From Allobosea psychrotolerans (GTDB lineage Bacteria; Pseudomonadota; Alphaproteobacteria; Rhizobiales; Beijerinckiaceae): 64,000 nt of DNA. Location: contig NZ_PQFZ01000011.1 in assembly GCF_002917105.1 (NCBI RefSeq), positions 140,916 through 204,915 on the forward strand, written 5' to 3'. Shown piece by piece: positions 44,494-54,400 of this stretch. Under the pieces are notes generated by a model. It was not told where the DNA came from, ran no database searches, and was given only the letters and a program-made list of their open reading frames with translations. The position numbers were made by a program, and so were the translations under genes. Positions within the stretch are counted from its first letter, which is position 1; each line of letters begins with the position of its first letter.

Positions 44494-46068
44494 ATGCTCA
44501 ATCGTCAGGGACGTCCCACCCAGGCCGGCGAGGCTGCCAGCGAGCAGCACGCCACCTTCACCGGCAACAAGGCTCTGCAGCAGATCGAGCCGCTGATCTT
44601 CGAGATCGGCCATCACGAGACGACCGGCGTCGATATCGATGCGCCCGCGCCGTTCAAGTCGCGCCTGGGCAAGCATGCGCGCAAGGACGGCATCGGCCTG
44701 CCCGGTCTCTCCGAGCCCGAGGCGATGCGCCACTACGTCCGCCTCAGCCAGAAGAATTACGGCATCGACACCGGGCTCTTCCCGCTCGGTTCCTGCACGA
44801 TGAAGCACAATGCCCGCCTGAACGAGAAGATGGCGCGGCTGCCGGGCTTCTCCGACGTGCACCCGCTCCAGCCGGTCTCGACCGTACCCGGCGCGCTCGA
44901 CGTGATGCTGCAGCTCTCGCATTACCTGATGACGCTGACCGGCATGCCGGCGGTGGCGCTCTCGCCGAAGGCCGGCGCGCATGGCGAGGCCTGCGGCATG
45001 ATGGCGATCAAGGCCGCCATCGCCGCCAAGGGCGAGGGCGCGACCCGCAATGTCGTGCTCGTGCCGGAATCGGCGCATGGCACCAACCCGGCGACCGCGG
45101 CCCTGATCGGCTTCTCCGTGAAGTCGGTGCCGGCCCGCCCGGACGGCACCGTCGCAGTCGAGGACGTCAAGGCGCTGCTCGGGCCCGAGATCGCCGCGAT
45201 CATGCTGACCAACCCCAACACCTGCGGCATCTTCGAGCCGCAGATCGTCGAGATCGCCGCCGCCATGCATGAGGCCGGCGCCTATTTCTACTGCGATGGC
45301 GCCAACTTCAACGCCATCGTCGGCAAGGCCAAGCCCGGCGATCTCGGCGTCGACGCCATGCACATCAACCTGCACAAGACCTTCTCGACGCCTCATGGCG
45401 GCGGCGGGCCGGGTGCGGGGCCGGTCGTGCTGTCGCAGCGGCTAGCGCCCTATGCGCCGGTACCGTTCATCCATATCGAGAACGGCAAGCCGCGCCTGAT
45501 CGAGAACAAGGACGACGCGCCTGCCGGCAACCAACCCTTCGGCCGCATGACAGCCTTCCATGGCCAGATGGGCATGTATGTCCGCGCGCTCGCCTACATG
45601 CTCAGCCACGGTTCGGACGGCATGAAGCAGGCCTCCGAGGATGCGGTGCTGAACGCCAACTACATCCGCGCCGGCCTGTCCGACCTGATGTCGCTGCCCT
45701 TCCCCGACCACCCCTCGATGCATGAGGCGCTGTTCGACGACGAATGGCTCAAGGGCACCGGCGTCTCGACGCTCGATTTCGCCAAGGCGATGATCGACGA
45801 GGGCTATCACCCGATGACGGTGTACTTCCCGCTCGTCGTGCATGGCGCGATGCTGATCGAGCCGACCGAGTCGGAATCGAAGGCCTCGCTCGACCTCTTC
45901 ATCGCGACGCTGCGTGACCTCGCCATGGCGGCGCAGGGCAACGACAAGGCGCGCTTCACGGCAGCGCCCCATCACGCCCCGATCCGCCGCCTCGACGAAA
46001 CCCGCGCCGCGCGCCAGCCGGTGCTGAAATGGGTCAAGCCGCAGCCGATCGCCGAAGCGGCCGAGTAG
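44494..46068 (+). CDS. gcvPB: glycine dehydrogenase (decarboxylating) subunit 2
   Basis: The catalytic half of the P protein, which decarboxylates glycine and loads the aminomethyl group on GcvH. The 524-residue protein carries the PLP lysine K295 in NLHKTFSTPHGGGGPGAGP, and the HGTNPATAA and DGANFNAIVG motifs. Last gene of the gcv operon; a family B-like repeat follows the stop. Confidence 0.96.
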   Translation: MLNRQGRPTQAGEAASEQHATFTGNKALQQIEPLIFEIGHHETTGVDIDAPAPFKSRLGKHARKDGIGLPGLSEPEAMRHYVRLSQKNYGIDTGLFPLGSCTMKHNARLNEKMARLPGFSDVHPLQPVSTVPGALDVMLQLSHYLMTLTGMPAVALSPKAGAHGEACGMMAIKAAIAAKGEGATRNVVLVPESAHGTNPATAALIGFSVKSVPARPDGTVAVEDVKALLGPEIAAIMLTNPNTCGIFEPQIVEIAAAMHEAGAYFYCDGANFNAIVGKAKPGDLGVDAMHINLHKTFSTPHGGGGPGAGPVVLSQRLAPYAPVPFIHIENGKPRLIENKDDAPAGNQPFGRMTAFHGQMGMYVRALAYMLSHGSDGMKQASEDAVLNANYIRAGLSDLMSLPFPDHPSMHEALFDDEWLKGTGVSTLDFAKAMIDEGYHPMTVYFPLVVHGAMLIEPTESESKASLDLFIATLRDLAMAAQGNDKARFTAAPHHAPIRRLDETRAARQPVLKWVKPQPIAEAAE

Positions 46069-46072
46069 CCCC

Positions 46073-46131
46073 TCGTCATCGCGAGGAGTCTGGCGACGAA
46101 GCAATCCGGGGATCGCAGGGCGAATCCCTGG
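46073..46131. repeat. dispersed repeat, family B-like (copy 4)
   Basis: CTCGTCATCGCGAGGAGTCT and GCGACGAAGCAATCCGGGG follow the stop of gcvPB. This is the GTCATTGCGAG...GAAGCAATCC form common in alphaproteobacterial intergenic regions. Confidence 0.6.
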
Positions 46132-46267
46132 ATTTGGCCTTGCGTGCAAGGACGGTCTCGCCCGGAAATGTTCCGATACGTAATTCTCTCCCCGGCCTTA
46201 AGGCTTCCTTGACCATATGCGAGGGAAGCTTCCGAGGTGCGCCTTCGGCGCATTGTGGGACACTTCC

Positions 46268-47554
46268 ATGGTCGTGCGTTTCGTCAAGATTTCCGTCGCC
46301 GCTGCCTTCGCCCTTTTCCTGGGGGCGGCAGGCGCGCGCGCCGAGCAGCCGAGCTACGGCCCCAACACCTATGACCGCACGCTCGAGGCGCTGATCGCGC
46401 ATGAGGACATCGCCAATCGCGGCGGCTGGCCCAAGGTGCCGGGCTCGGCTTCGAGCCTGAAGCCCGATGCGCAAGGGCCCGACGTCACGATCCTGAAGCA
46501 GCGCTTGATGCTGAGCGGGGATCTGGCCCCGGATGCGCTGCCGGGCGATGTCTATGACGCGGCCGTCGTCGCCGCGGTGAAGCGCTTCCAGCTTCGCCAT
46601 GGCCTGTCGGATCTCGGCACGGTCGGCCGGCTGACGCTGAAGGCGATGAACGTGCCGGTCGAGGTGCGCCTGAACCAGCTGACCGCCACGCTGGAGCGGC
46701 TGAAGAGCAACGGCTTCACCTTTGCCGGGCGCTATGTCGTGGTCAACATCCCCGGCGCCAGCGTCGAGGCGGTGGAGAACGGCGTCGTCCAGCGCCGGCA
46801 TCTCGCCGTGGTCGGGCGGCCGGACCGGCCCTCGCCGGTGCTGCAGGCGAACATCACCTCGGTGAACCTGAACCCCTATTGGACGGTGCCGACCTCGATC
46901 GTGAAGGCCGACATCATTCCCCATATGCGGCAGGACCCGGGCTTCATCGCCAAGTCGAACATGAAGCTGCTGGGCGCCGAAAACAAGGAAATCGACCCCG
47001 CGAGCGTGAACTGGGCAAGCCTGAAGTCGCCCTATTTCACCGTGCGGCAGGAGCCGGGCCCGACGAACTCGCTGGGTCAGCTCAAGATCGACATGCCAAA
47101 TTCCGAGGCGGTCTACATGCACGACACGCCGAAGAAGACGCTGTTTCGTAACGATGTCCGCTTCAACTCCTCCGGCTGCGCCCGTATCGAGGGCGTTCGC
47201 GACCTCGCCGCCTGGCTGCTTGAAGGGACAGAGTGGACGCAACCGGCGATCGAGGCCGAGATCGCCAAGAACGAGCGCAAGAACATTCCCCTGAAGAAGT
47301 CGGTGCCGGTCGCCTGGGTCTATCTCACCGGCTGGCAGTCGGGCGATGGGCTCGTCCAGTTCCGTGAGGACATTTACGGCCTCGACACGCCGCAGGGCAT
47401 CGCCACCTCGACGATCGTGGCGCGCAAGCACAAGCCCAAGGCGCAGCCTCTGATTGCCCCCCAGAAGCTCGAAGCCAGGCCCGCCGTGGTGGCGCCGTTG
47501 AAGCCCGTCGCAGCGAAGCCGGCTCCCGCGACGACGGCGACCGCCGTCAACTGA
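46268..47554 (+). CDS. L,D-transpeptidase, YcbB/LdtD-type
   Basis: A 428-residue periplasmic enzyme likely to form 3-3 peptidoglycan cross-links. It has a signal peptide (LFLGAAGARA), a peptidoglycan-binding-like domain (GPDVTILKQRLMLSGDL through AAVKRFQLRHGL, about residues 75-130) and a YkuD catalytic domain with the catalytic His H285 in YMHDTP and Cys C304 in FNSSGCARIEG. The tail is Lys/Ala/Pro-rich. The start at 46268 is preferred because it puts the signal peptide at the N terminus. Confidence 0.92.
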   Translation: MVVRFVKISVAAAFALFLGAAGARAEQPSYGPNTYDRTLEALIAHEDIANRGGWPKVPGSASSLKPDAQGPDVTILKQRLMLSGDLAPDALPGDVYDAAVVAAVKRFQLRHGLSDLGTVGRLTLKAMNVPVEVRLNQLTATLERLKSNGFTFAGRYVVVNIPGASVEAVENGVVQRRHLAVVGRPDRPSPVLQANITSVNLNPYWTVPTSIVKADIIPHMRQDPGFIAKSNMKLLGAENKEIDPASVNWASLKSPYFTVRQEPGPTNSLGQLKIDMPNSEAVYMHDTPKKTLFRNDVRFNSSGCARIEGVRDLAAWLLEGTEWTQPAIEAEIAKNERKNIPLKKSVPVAWVYLTGWQSGDGLVQFREDIYGLDTPQGIATSTIVARKHKPKAQPLIAPQKLEARPAVVAPLKPVAAKPAPATTATAVN

Positions 47555-47574
47555 GCGGCTTCAAAGCGCCCTCC

Positions 47575-47625
47575 CGAACCTCACTGCCATCCTGGACAAG
47601 CCGTGCAGCAGAGCGCCGGGTTGAC
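47575..47625. repeat. dispersed repeat, family B-like (copy 5, fragment)
   Basis: CATCCTGGACAAGCCGTGCA matches the left arm of the large copy at 54957-55062. Only this one arm is recognisable. Confidence 0.4.
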
Positions 47626-47654
47626 GGTGCGGCTTCCAGTTCAGACAGAATACC

Positions 47655-48467
47655 CTAGGGCGCAGCCAGGATCGCCATCACGCTGCTGATCGCCTGCTGG
47701 CGCGCCTCCGGATTCGTGCCGATCGTGACCTTGCCGTCCGGGCGCTGCGAGAAGGCGGCGTTGCGCTCGCGCAGCGGCAGGTCGGGATGGTCGAAATCGT
47801 GATAGGCGCCGGCAAAGCCGGTGAACTGCGCACCGCCGCGTTGCGCCAGTTCCTGGCAGGGGGCGGCCGGCGTCCAGTCATCGGCGAGGCCCTGCAGGAT
47901 CGTGGTCGGCACCTTGGCGCTCCAGCCACGCTTCAAGATCACGCGGCAGCCTGGATAGAAGGCGATCACCCTGCGAAACCCGCCCGCGCCGGCTGCAGCA
48001 GCATCGCCTGCGACGCGCAGCACCGTCGAGCCGCCATTCGACCAGCCGATCAGGCTGGGGCGCCCGGCTGCGACGAAGGGCTGCTGGGCCAGCCAGTCGC
48101 TTGCGCCGAAGGCGTCCTTGGCGCGCCCGGCGGGCGTCAGCGCGCGGTCGCGATCATTGCAGAGCGAGGATAATCCGCGCGGGCGAAAACTGTCGGGCAG
48201 CAGCACGGCGTAGCCGGCGGCGTTGAGGCGCTGGCTCCAGTCGGTCTCGCGCGCATTCATCCTGCCGGAGCGCGTCCAGAGGCCGGCGCAGCCATGCATG
48301 GCGACGACGGCCGGGAAGGGCCCTGCGCCGGCCGGCTTGGCGAGCCAGCCCGTCAGGAGGGTGCCGTCGCGCGAGGGGAAGCTGACCTGCTCCATCGCGA
48401 ACGCCGAGCCGGTGAGGCCAAGCAGGAGAGTGCTGGCGAGAACAGCGGTCCGAAGGAACTGCGTCAT
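47655..48467 (-). CDS. dienelactone-hydrolase-like exported alpha/beta hydrolase
   Basis: A 270-residue alpha/beta hydrolase with a signal peptide (LASTLLLGLTGSAFA), placing it in the periplasm. The fold matches the dienelactone hydrolase family: MHGCAGLW oxyanion region, nucleophile GWSNGG, acid in GLADDWTPA and histidine in AYHDFDHP. DLH enzymes use Cys as nucleophile; here it is Ser, so the enzyme is probably an esterase. The start at 48467 with GGAGGA upstream was chosen over longer frames. Substrate unknown. Confidence 0.88.
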   Translation of the reverse strand: MTQFLRTAVLASTLLLGLTGSAFAMEQVSFPSRDGTLLTGWLAKPAGAGPFPAVVAMHGCAGLWTRSGRMNARETDWSQRLNAAGYAVLLPDSFRPRGLSSLCNDRDRALTPAGRAKDAFGASDWLAQQPFVAAGRPSLIGWSNGGSTVLRVAGDAAAAGAGGFRRVIAFYPGCRVILKRGWSAKVPTTILQGLADDWTPAAPCQELAQRGGAQFTGFAGAYHDFDHPDLPLRERNAAFSQRPDGKVTIGTNPEARQQAISSVMAILAAP

Positions 48468-48561
48468 CGAACGGAATCCTCCCAAGGGCGCGAGAGTTGA
48501 TCCGATCAGGGCGGATCGACCCGATCGGATCATGCATTCTCTAGGCGATGCCGGGCCAAAG

Positions 48562-48593
48562 AAAAACGCCGCGGTCCCAGGGGATCGCGGCGT
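48562..48593 (-). terminator. rho-independent terminator of the atp operon
   Basis: ACGCCGCG (48566-48573) pairs with CGCGGCGT (48586-48593), with ATCCC/GGGAC extending the stem, and on the minus strand it is followed by TTTTT. It is 27 bases beyond the atpF stop. Confidence 0.88.
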
Positions 48594-48619
48594 CGGTCTG
48601 ATGGCTGGCCGAGACGAAC

Positions 48620-49096
48620 TCAGTTCAGCTTGGCCTTGACCTCTTGCAGGCCAGTGGAGAAGGCGGCTTCGCCGGCCTTCCCGGCCATCTGCCCGCGCAG
48701 GATGGCCTCGGCAGCCCGGGTCGCGGCCTCGGCGGCGGCGGCGCGAACCTCGGCCTCCGCCTGGATCTCGGCCTGAGCGATCTTGTCCTCCGCCGATTTG
48801 GTGCGGCGGGTGACGAACTCGTTCAGCTTGGTCTCCGCTTCGGCAGCGAGGCGCTTGGCCTCGTCATTGGCCGCGGCGATGATGCTGGCGGCCTCCGCTT
48901 CGGCGGCCTTGCGCTTGGCTTCGTATTCGGCGAGCAGCTTTTCGGCTTCCTGCCGCAAGCGGCGGGCCTCGGCCAGCTCACGGGCAACCATCTCGCCGCG
49001 CGAATCGAGCGCGGCGGTGATTTTCTTGTGCACGCCGAATTTGGCGAGCAAGCCCAGGAAGATGACGAAGGCGACGCCGACCCAGAAGGTATCCAT
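48620..49096 (-). CDS. atpF: F0F1 ATP synthase subunit b
   Basis: One of two b-type stator subunits, 158 residues: one N-terminal membrane helix (residues 3-19), then a long Ala/Glu/Lys/Arg-rich coiled coil that links F0 to F1. It is 11 bases downstream of the b' gene and is the last gene of the atp operon, followed by a terminator. Confidence 0.93.
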   Translation of the reverse strand: MDTFWVGVAFVIFLGLLAKFGVHKKITAALDSRGEMVARELAEARRLRQEAEKLLAEYEAKRKAAEAEAASIIAAANDEAKRLAAEAETKLNEFVTRRTKSAEDKIAQAEIQAEAEVRAAAAEAATRAAEAILRGQMAGKAGEAAFSTGLQEVKAKLN

Positions 49097-49107
49097 CTGA
49101 TCTCTCC

Positions 49108-49704
49108 TCAGCCCTGCGCCAGGGCCTGATCGACCGCGTCGGACGCCTCAGCCGTGCTGGGAGCCTGACCCGTCAACTTGGTCACGATCGCGACCGCGAC
49201 TTCGCTGCCGAGCCCGCGGACATTGGACATCGCCTTCGACTTGGTGCTGGCGATGGCGGCTTCCGCCTTGTCGAGCTTGGCGGTGAGTTCGGCCTCGACC
49301 GAGCGGCGACGCTCATCCGACGCCTTGGCGCCGGCATCGCGGGAAGCCTGCGCGATCGACTGCGCGTTCTTGCGGGCCTCCGTGAGGGCCTTCTCATAGG
49401 CCTGGGAGGTTTCCTCGGCCTTCGCCTGCATTTCTGCAGCCTGGTCGAGATCGCGCGAGATCGTGCTCGCCCGCTCTTCCAGGATGGCGCCGACGCGCGG
49501 CAGGGCGACCTTCGACATCAGCCAGTAGAGGGCTCCAAACGAGATCGCCAGCCAGAAGAGCTGTCCGGCGAAGGTCCTGGCGTCGAAAGGCGGGAAGGAG
49601 GCCTTGGCGCCGTGCTCTGCCGCGGCCTGGGCCGCACCGGCCGCGAGCAGGGCAGCGGAAGCCACCAGTCCTCGTCCGAAGACAGTTGCAGAACGAAGCG
49701 GCAT
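49108..49704 (-). CDS. atpG: F0F1 ATP synthase subunit b'
   Basis: The second b-type stator subunit (b', also called AtpF2 or AtpX), 198 residues. It has an Ala-rich N-terminal hydrophobic leader, a membrane helix (FWLAISFGALYWLMSKVAL, about residues 50-70) and a coiled coil. Paired b/b' subunits are typical of alphaproteobacteria and photosynthetic bacteria. The start at 49704 gives the expected length; the frame continues upstream without support. Confidence 0.92.
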   Translation of the reverse strand: MPLRSATVFGRGLVASAALLAAGAAQAAAEHGAKASFPPFDARTFAGQLFWLAISFGALYWLMSKVALPRVGAILEERASTISRDLDQAAEMQAKAEETSQAYEKALTEARKNAQSIAQASRDAGAKASDERRRSVEAELTAKLDKAEAAIASTKSKAMSNVRGLGSEVAVAIVTKLTGQAPSTAEASDAVDQALAQG

Positions 49705-49796
49705 GGCAATGCCTTTCAGCCGGAAGAGCAGTGATGCCGGCACTCCGGCGCCACGAGACGCGCCGGAGTTCGACAAGGCGACGTAAGATGCGTGCG

Positions 49797-50024
49797 TCAG
49801 AGCACGAACATCAGGACGAGCGCGACGACGAAGCAGAAGATGCCCAGACCTTCCGCGAGCGCCGCGCCGATGAAGGCGCGACCGAACTGGCCGTCGGCGG
49901 CCGAAGGGTTGCGCAGCGCGCCCGAGAGGAAGTTGCCGAAAATGCTGCCGACGCCGATGGCGGCGAGGCCCATTCCGAGGCAGGCGAGGCCAGCGCCGAG
50001 ATACTTGGCTGCAACAGGATCCAT
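49797..50024 (-). CDS. atpE: F0F1 ATP synthase subunit c
   Basis: The rotor ring subunit, 75 residues as two membrane helices joined by the polar loop [13 protein letters not shown]. The proton-carrying carboxylate is E58 in [11 protein letters not shown]. The motif is of the H+ type, without the Na+-binding Gln/Ser ligand set. Confidence 0.97.
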   Translation of the reverse strand: MDPVAAKYLGAGLACLGMGLAAIGVGSIFGNFLSGALRNPSAADGQFGRAFIGAALAEGLGIFCFVVALVLMFVL

Positions 50025-50087
50025 AGTCTTTCTCCGGTGTGAAAAGCTTGAGCGGGTGGGTGAACTCTCGCGATCTCGGCTCTGGGC

Positions 50088-50852
50088 TCAGTGGCCCGGA
50101 TGCAGAGCATCGTTGAGATAGACGCAGGTCAGGATCGCGAAGACATAGGCCTGCAGGAAAGCGACGAGGAACTCGAGCGCGGTGAGCGCGATGGCGAGCA
50201 GCAGCGGCAGCGGCGCGATGACATAGCCGAGCACGCCGGCGCCGGTGGTCAGCGCGACGACGAAGCCGCCGAAGACCTTGAGCGCGATATGGCCGGCCAG
50301 CATGTTGCCGAACAGACGCAAGGAGAGCGAGATCGGCCGCGAGACGAAGGAGACCGCCTCGATCAGCACCATGAAGGGCAGGAGCCAGCCGGGAACGCCC
50401 GACGGCACGAACAGGCCGAAGAAATGGCTGCCATGCTTGACGATGCCATAGACCAGCACGACGCCGATGACGAGGAAGGCGAAGGCGGCGGTGACGATGA
50501 TGTGGCTGGTGACGGTGAAGGAGCTCGGAACCATGCCAAGCAGGTTCGCCGTCAGCACGAACATGAAGAGCGAGAAGACGAAGGGGAAGAAGCGCATGCC
50601 GTCCTTGCCCATCACGCCTGTGACGGTCGAGGCGACGAATTCATAGGCGATCTCGGCAAGCGACTGCAGCCGGCCGGGCACAACGGCGCGCTGGCTCGAG
50701 CCATAGATCATGACCAGCGAGACGACGCCCACGATCAGGACCATCAGCAGCGAGGAATTGGTGAACGACAGGTCGAGCCCGAAGGGGCGCAGGCCCACGA
50801 TCGGATGGATCTCGAATTGGTGGATCGGATCGATTCCGCCGCCAGCCGCCAT
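50088..50852 (-). CDS. atpB: F0F1 ATP synthase subunit a
   Basis: The proton half-channel subunit, 254 residues with five to six membrane helices. The essential Arg lies in [18 protein letters not shown], and the C-terminal [22 protein letters not shown] helix is conserved. It is 44 bases after atpI. Confidence 0.97.
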   Translation of the reverse strand: MAAGGGIDPIHQFEIHPIVGLRPFGLDLSFTNSSLLMVLIVGVVSLVMIYGSSQRAVVPGRLQSLAEIAYEFVASTVTGVMGKDGMRFFPFVFSLFMFVLTANLLGMVPSSFTVTSHIIVTAAFAFLVIGVVLVYGIVKHGSHFFGLFVPSGVPGWLLPFMVLIEAVSFVSRPISLSLRLFGNMLAGHIALKVFGGFVVALTTGAGVLGYVIAPLPLLLAIALTALEFLVAFLQAYVFAILTCVYLNDALHPGH

Positions 50853-50896
50853 GTCTCAAGCCCCTCGTCGCGCAGCCAGCATGGCTGCCTCTTCGG

Positions 50897-51247
50897 TTAT
50901 TTCTTCGCCGCGTCGTCCTGAGACCCTGAGGTCGGACGCACGCCGAGCCGATAAGCGGAACGAAAACCGGCGATGGTGCCAAGCGCCAGGAAGGCGATCA
51001 GCAGGAACGGAGACGTTCCAAGCCACCGGTCTCCGAGGAACCCGAGAAGGGCGCCTGCGATGATGCCGCCTGCGAGATCGGTTGCTGCGCGAAACCCGGA
51101 AGACATCGCGCCCGCAAGCGCCTTGTCCTTCCCAGCCGGACTTGCGCCCGGCTTTTCACTCTCCTCCGCCCGCCCGATGGCGGACTTCAAAGAGTCCAGT
51201 CTTGCGCGCAACTCCGTATCTGAGGCGCTTTTGTCAGGTTCCGACAT
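50897..51247 (-). CDS. atpI: ATP synthase protein I
   Basis: AtpI, 116 residues: a charged N terminus and two membrane helices (about residues 58-80 and 84-105). AtpI helps assemble the c ring. First gene of the F0 operon; F1 genes are not in this window, as is usual in alphaproteobacteria. The 222 bases between it and smc should hold the operon promoter but I see no clear -35/-10. Confidence 0.9.
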   Translation of the reverse strand: MSEPDKSASDTELRARLDSLKSAIGRAEESEKPGASPAGKDKALAGAMSSGFRAATDLAGGIIAGALLGFLGDRWLGTSPFLLIAFLALGTIAGFRSAYRLGVRPTSGSQDDAAKK

Positions 51248-51469
51248 GGCGATGATCCCTCCCTGATCGCGAAATGGCCACGATCCGGTGAAAAACCACT
51301 CTATCCCTGTCCAGACCCGCGCATCGAGCCGTCGTCAGCACGGCCTCCTTTATTGCCCGGTCCCCGCCCTGTCAAGGCAGGGCAAAGTGGCTTAAAGCAT
51401 TGGAATATTTATAAATTCAGGCGAGATGCGACATTCTTGCCGCATTGCCGCGTCGATTGTGGCAATTTT

Positions 51470-54400
51470 TCAACCGGCCTCGCGGATGCGTTCGGCGGTC
51501 GCGAGGTCGACGGAGACCATCTGGCTGACGCCGCGCTCGGCCATGGTGACGCCGAAGAGCCGGTCCATCCGGGCCATGGTGATCGGGTTGTGGGTGATCA
51601 GGATGAAGCGCGTCTGCGTATGGCGCGCCATCTCGTCGAGCAGGTCGCAATAGCGCTCGACATTGGCGTCGTCGAGCGGCGCATCGACCTCATCGAGCAC
51701 GCAGATCGGCGAGGGGTTGGTCAGGAACACGGCGAAGATCAGCGCAGTCGCGGTCAGGGCCTGCTCGCCGCCCGAGAGCAGCGTCATCACTTGCGGCTTC
51801 TTGCCGGGCGGCCGGGCGAAGATTTCCAGTCCCGCCTCCAGCGGGTCCTCGGAATCGACCAGCTTCAGCTCGGCGGTGCCGCCGCCGAACAGCACGCTGA
51901 ACAGGCGCTGGAACTGCTCGTTGACGATCTCGAAGGCGGCGAGCAGACGCTCGCGCCCCTCGCGGTTCAAGGCGCCGATCGCCTGGCGCAAACGCCGGAT
52001 CGCCTCGCTCAGATCGTCGCGCTCGCCCGTCATGCCCTCGCGCTTGGCCTTGATCTCGGAGAGCTCGTCCTCGGCGCGCAGATTGACGGCGCCGAGCCGC
52101 TCGCGCTCGCCCTTGAGGCCGGCGAGGCGGCTTTCGACCGCGCCTTGCGCGGGCAGGTCTTCGCCGGGCTTCAGCCCGGTCAGCCCCTGCAGTTCGGAGA
52201 GCGTCGTCTCCAGCCCGTCCTCGATCTGGCGCGCCACGTCGGAGACACGCTGGCGGGCAGCCTCGAGCCTGGCCTCCGCCGAGGCGCGCACTTCGCGCGC
52301 GCCGGCGAGCCCCTCGAGCGCGGCTCGCGCCTGGCGATCGGCCTCAGCCAGGGCGGTTTCGGCCTTGGCGAGGCTGTCGGCCGCCTCACGCCGGCCGGCC
52401 TCGGCGGTTTCGATTTCGGCGACGATTCGACGACGTTCGACCAGGAAGGTGTCGGGCGCCTCCAGCAGCGCCTTCTGCTCGGCAAAGACTGTCTCGATGC
52501 GGCGCCTGGTCTCCTCGGCCGTCTGGCTGGAGGTGGCGGCGCGCTGCTGCCAGGCCGCGACATCCTGCGCGATGGCGACGCGCCGCTTTTGGCGCAGCTC
52601 CGCCTCCCGCGCCAGGGTCTGGACCCGCGCCCGCGCATCGGAGGCTGCGACACGCCGTTCGCCCAGCTCGACGCGCGCCTTCAGCAGCACGGTTTCGAGA
52701 TCGGTCGATGGCGCGAGCGCAGCATATGCCTCTTCATGGCCGACCGCCTGCGTCGTCGCTTCAGTGATGGTCTGGCCAAGGCGTTCGATCGCCTCGCTCA
52801 GCGCCGAGCGTCTGGCTGCCGTCTCGCTGGCCTCGCGCTCGGCGGCGGCGAGTTGCTCTCGCGCCTGGTCGAGGCCGCGCCGCGCCATGCGCACGGCTTC
52901 AAGCGTCACGGTTTCGGCCTGGGCGGCGGCTTTGGCTTCGTTCGTCGCCGCATCGAGTCCCTCCCGCGCGACTTCCGCCGCCTCGCGCGCGGCCTGGGCT
53001 TCGCGTTCGAGATCGCCGAGCCGGTTCTTCTCGGCGAGGCGGCGCGCCGCCGGGGAGGGCGCTTCGGCGGCGCTGGTGAAGCCGTCCCAGCGCCAGATGT
53101 CGCCTTCACGCGAGACCAGCCGCTGGCCGGGCTTGAGCTGATCGCGCAGATGCGCGCCGTCAGCGCGCGCCACGATGCCGATCTGCGCGAGCCGGCGTTT
53201 CAGCGCGGGCGGGCCGCGCACCTGCTGGCCCAGCGCCTCGACGCCGGCAGGCAAAGCCGGGTCGTCCCCGCCCGGGCCGGTGTCGCGCCAATGCGTCGGC
53301 GCGGAGGCCTCGGTGGCGGCGTCGAGATCGTCTCCCAGCGCTGCGCCGAGCGCGGTCTCATAGCCCTTGGCGACGCTGATCGCCTCGATGATCGCCGGCC
53401 AGAGATCGCCGCTCGCCGGCGCGAGCAGCTTCTGCAAGGTCTTGATCTCGGTCTCCAGCCGCTGCGCCTTGCGGTCGGCCTCAGCCAGCGGCGCGCGCAA
53501 TTGCGTCTCGCGCTCGCGGGCGGCCCCAAGCGCGCCGCGTGCGGCATTGGCTCGGGCGTCGGCCTCGCCCATCGCAGTCTCGCCGGTCGTGACCGCATCC
53601 CGCAGCGCCGCCAGCGGCGTCGAGGCGGTTGCGGCGTCGAGCGCAGCCTGGTCGCGCAAGAGCCGGTCGCGCTCGCCCGAGGCCCTGGTGACCCGCTCGC
53701 GTGCCTCGCGCAAGGCGCGTTCGAGCGCGCCGCGCCGCGCTCCGAGATCGGAGAGGCGCGCCTGCGCGGCGGCGTGCTCCGTCTCGGCTGCGGCAAGGGC
53801 GGCTTCCGTCTCGGAGAGGCTGGCCGTTGCCGCCTCGGCGCTGGCTGCGGCGCCGGCGCTCTCGCGCGCCAGTTCGTCATCCTCTTCCGCCAGCCGCGAC
53901 AGGCTCCCGCTCGCATCGCGCGCGACGCTCTCCTGCCGGGCGAGATCGCCCTGAAGCTCGCTCAATCGCCGGCCGAGCTCCTCGCCGCGCTGCCTGGCGC
54001 GGCGGTTGGCGGCTTCGATCTCGTCGAGGCCGCGCTTGAGCCGCACCAGCGTCGCGGCAGCCGCGGCCTCTGCTTCGCGCAGAGCAGGCAAGGCATGCGC
54101 CGCAACGGCCTGCATCCGCGCCGCTTCCGCCTGGATGCCGGTCTGCTCGGCGACGCCGCGCATGGCGGCCTCCAGCGCGCGCTCGCCCTGGGCCTCCTGC
54201 AGGCGCGCCTCGTGATGGGCGATCAGCGCCAGCACGGCTTCCGCCCGGCGGATATCGGCGGCCAGGCTGCGATAGCGCCCGGCCTGCCGCGCCTGGCGCT
54301 GCAGCGCCTCGATCTGCCCGTCGATCTCGCCGAGCACATCCTCGAGCCGCGTCAGATTTTCTTCCGCCCCGCGCAGGCGCAGTTCGGCCTCGTGGCGGCG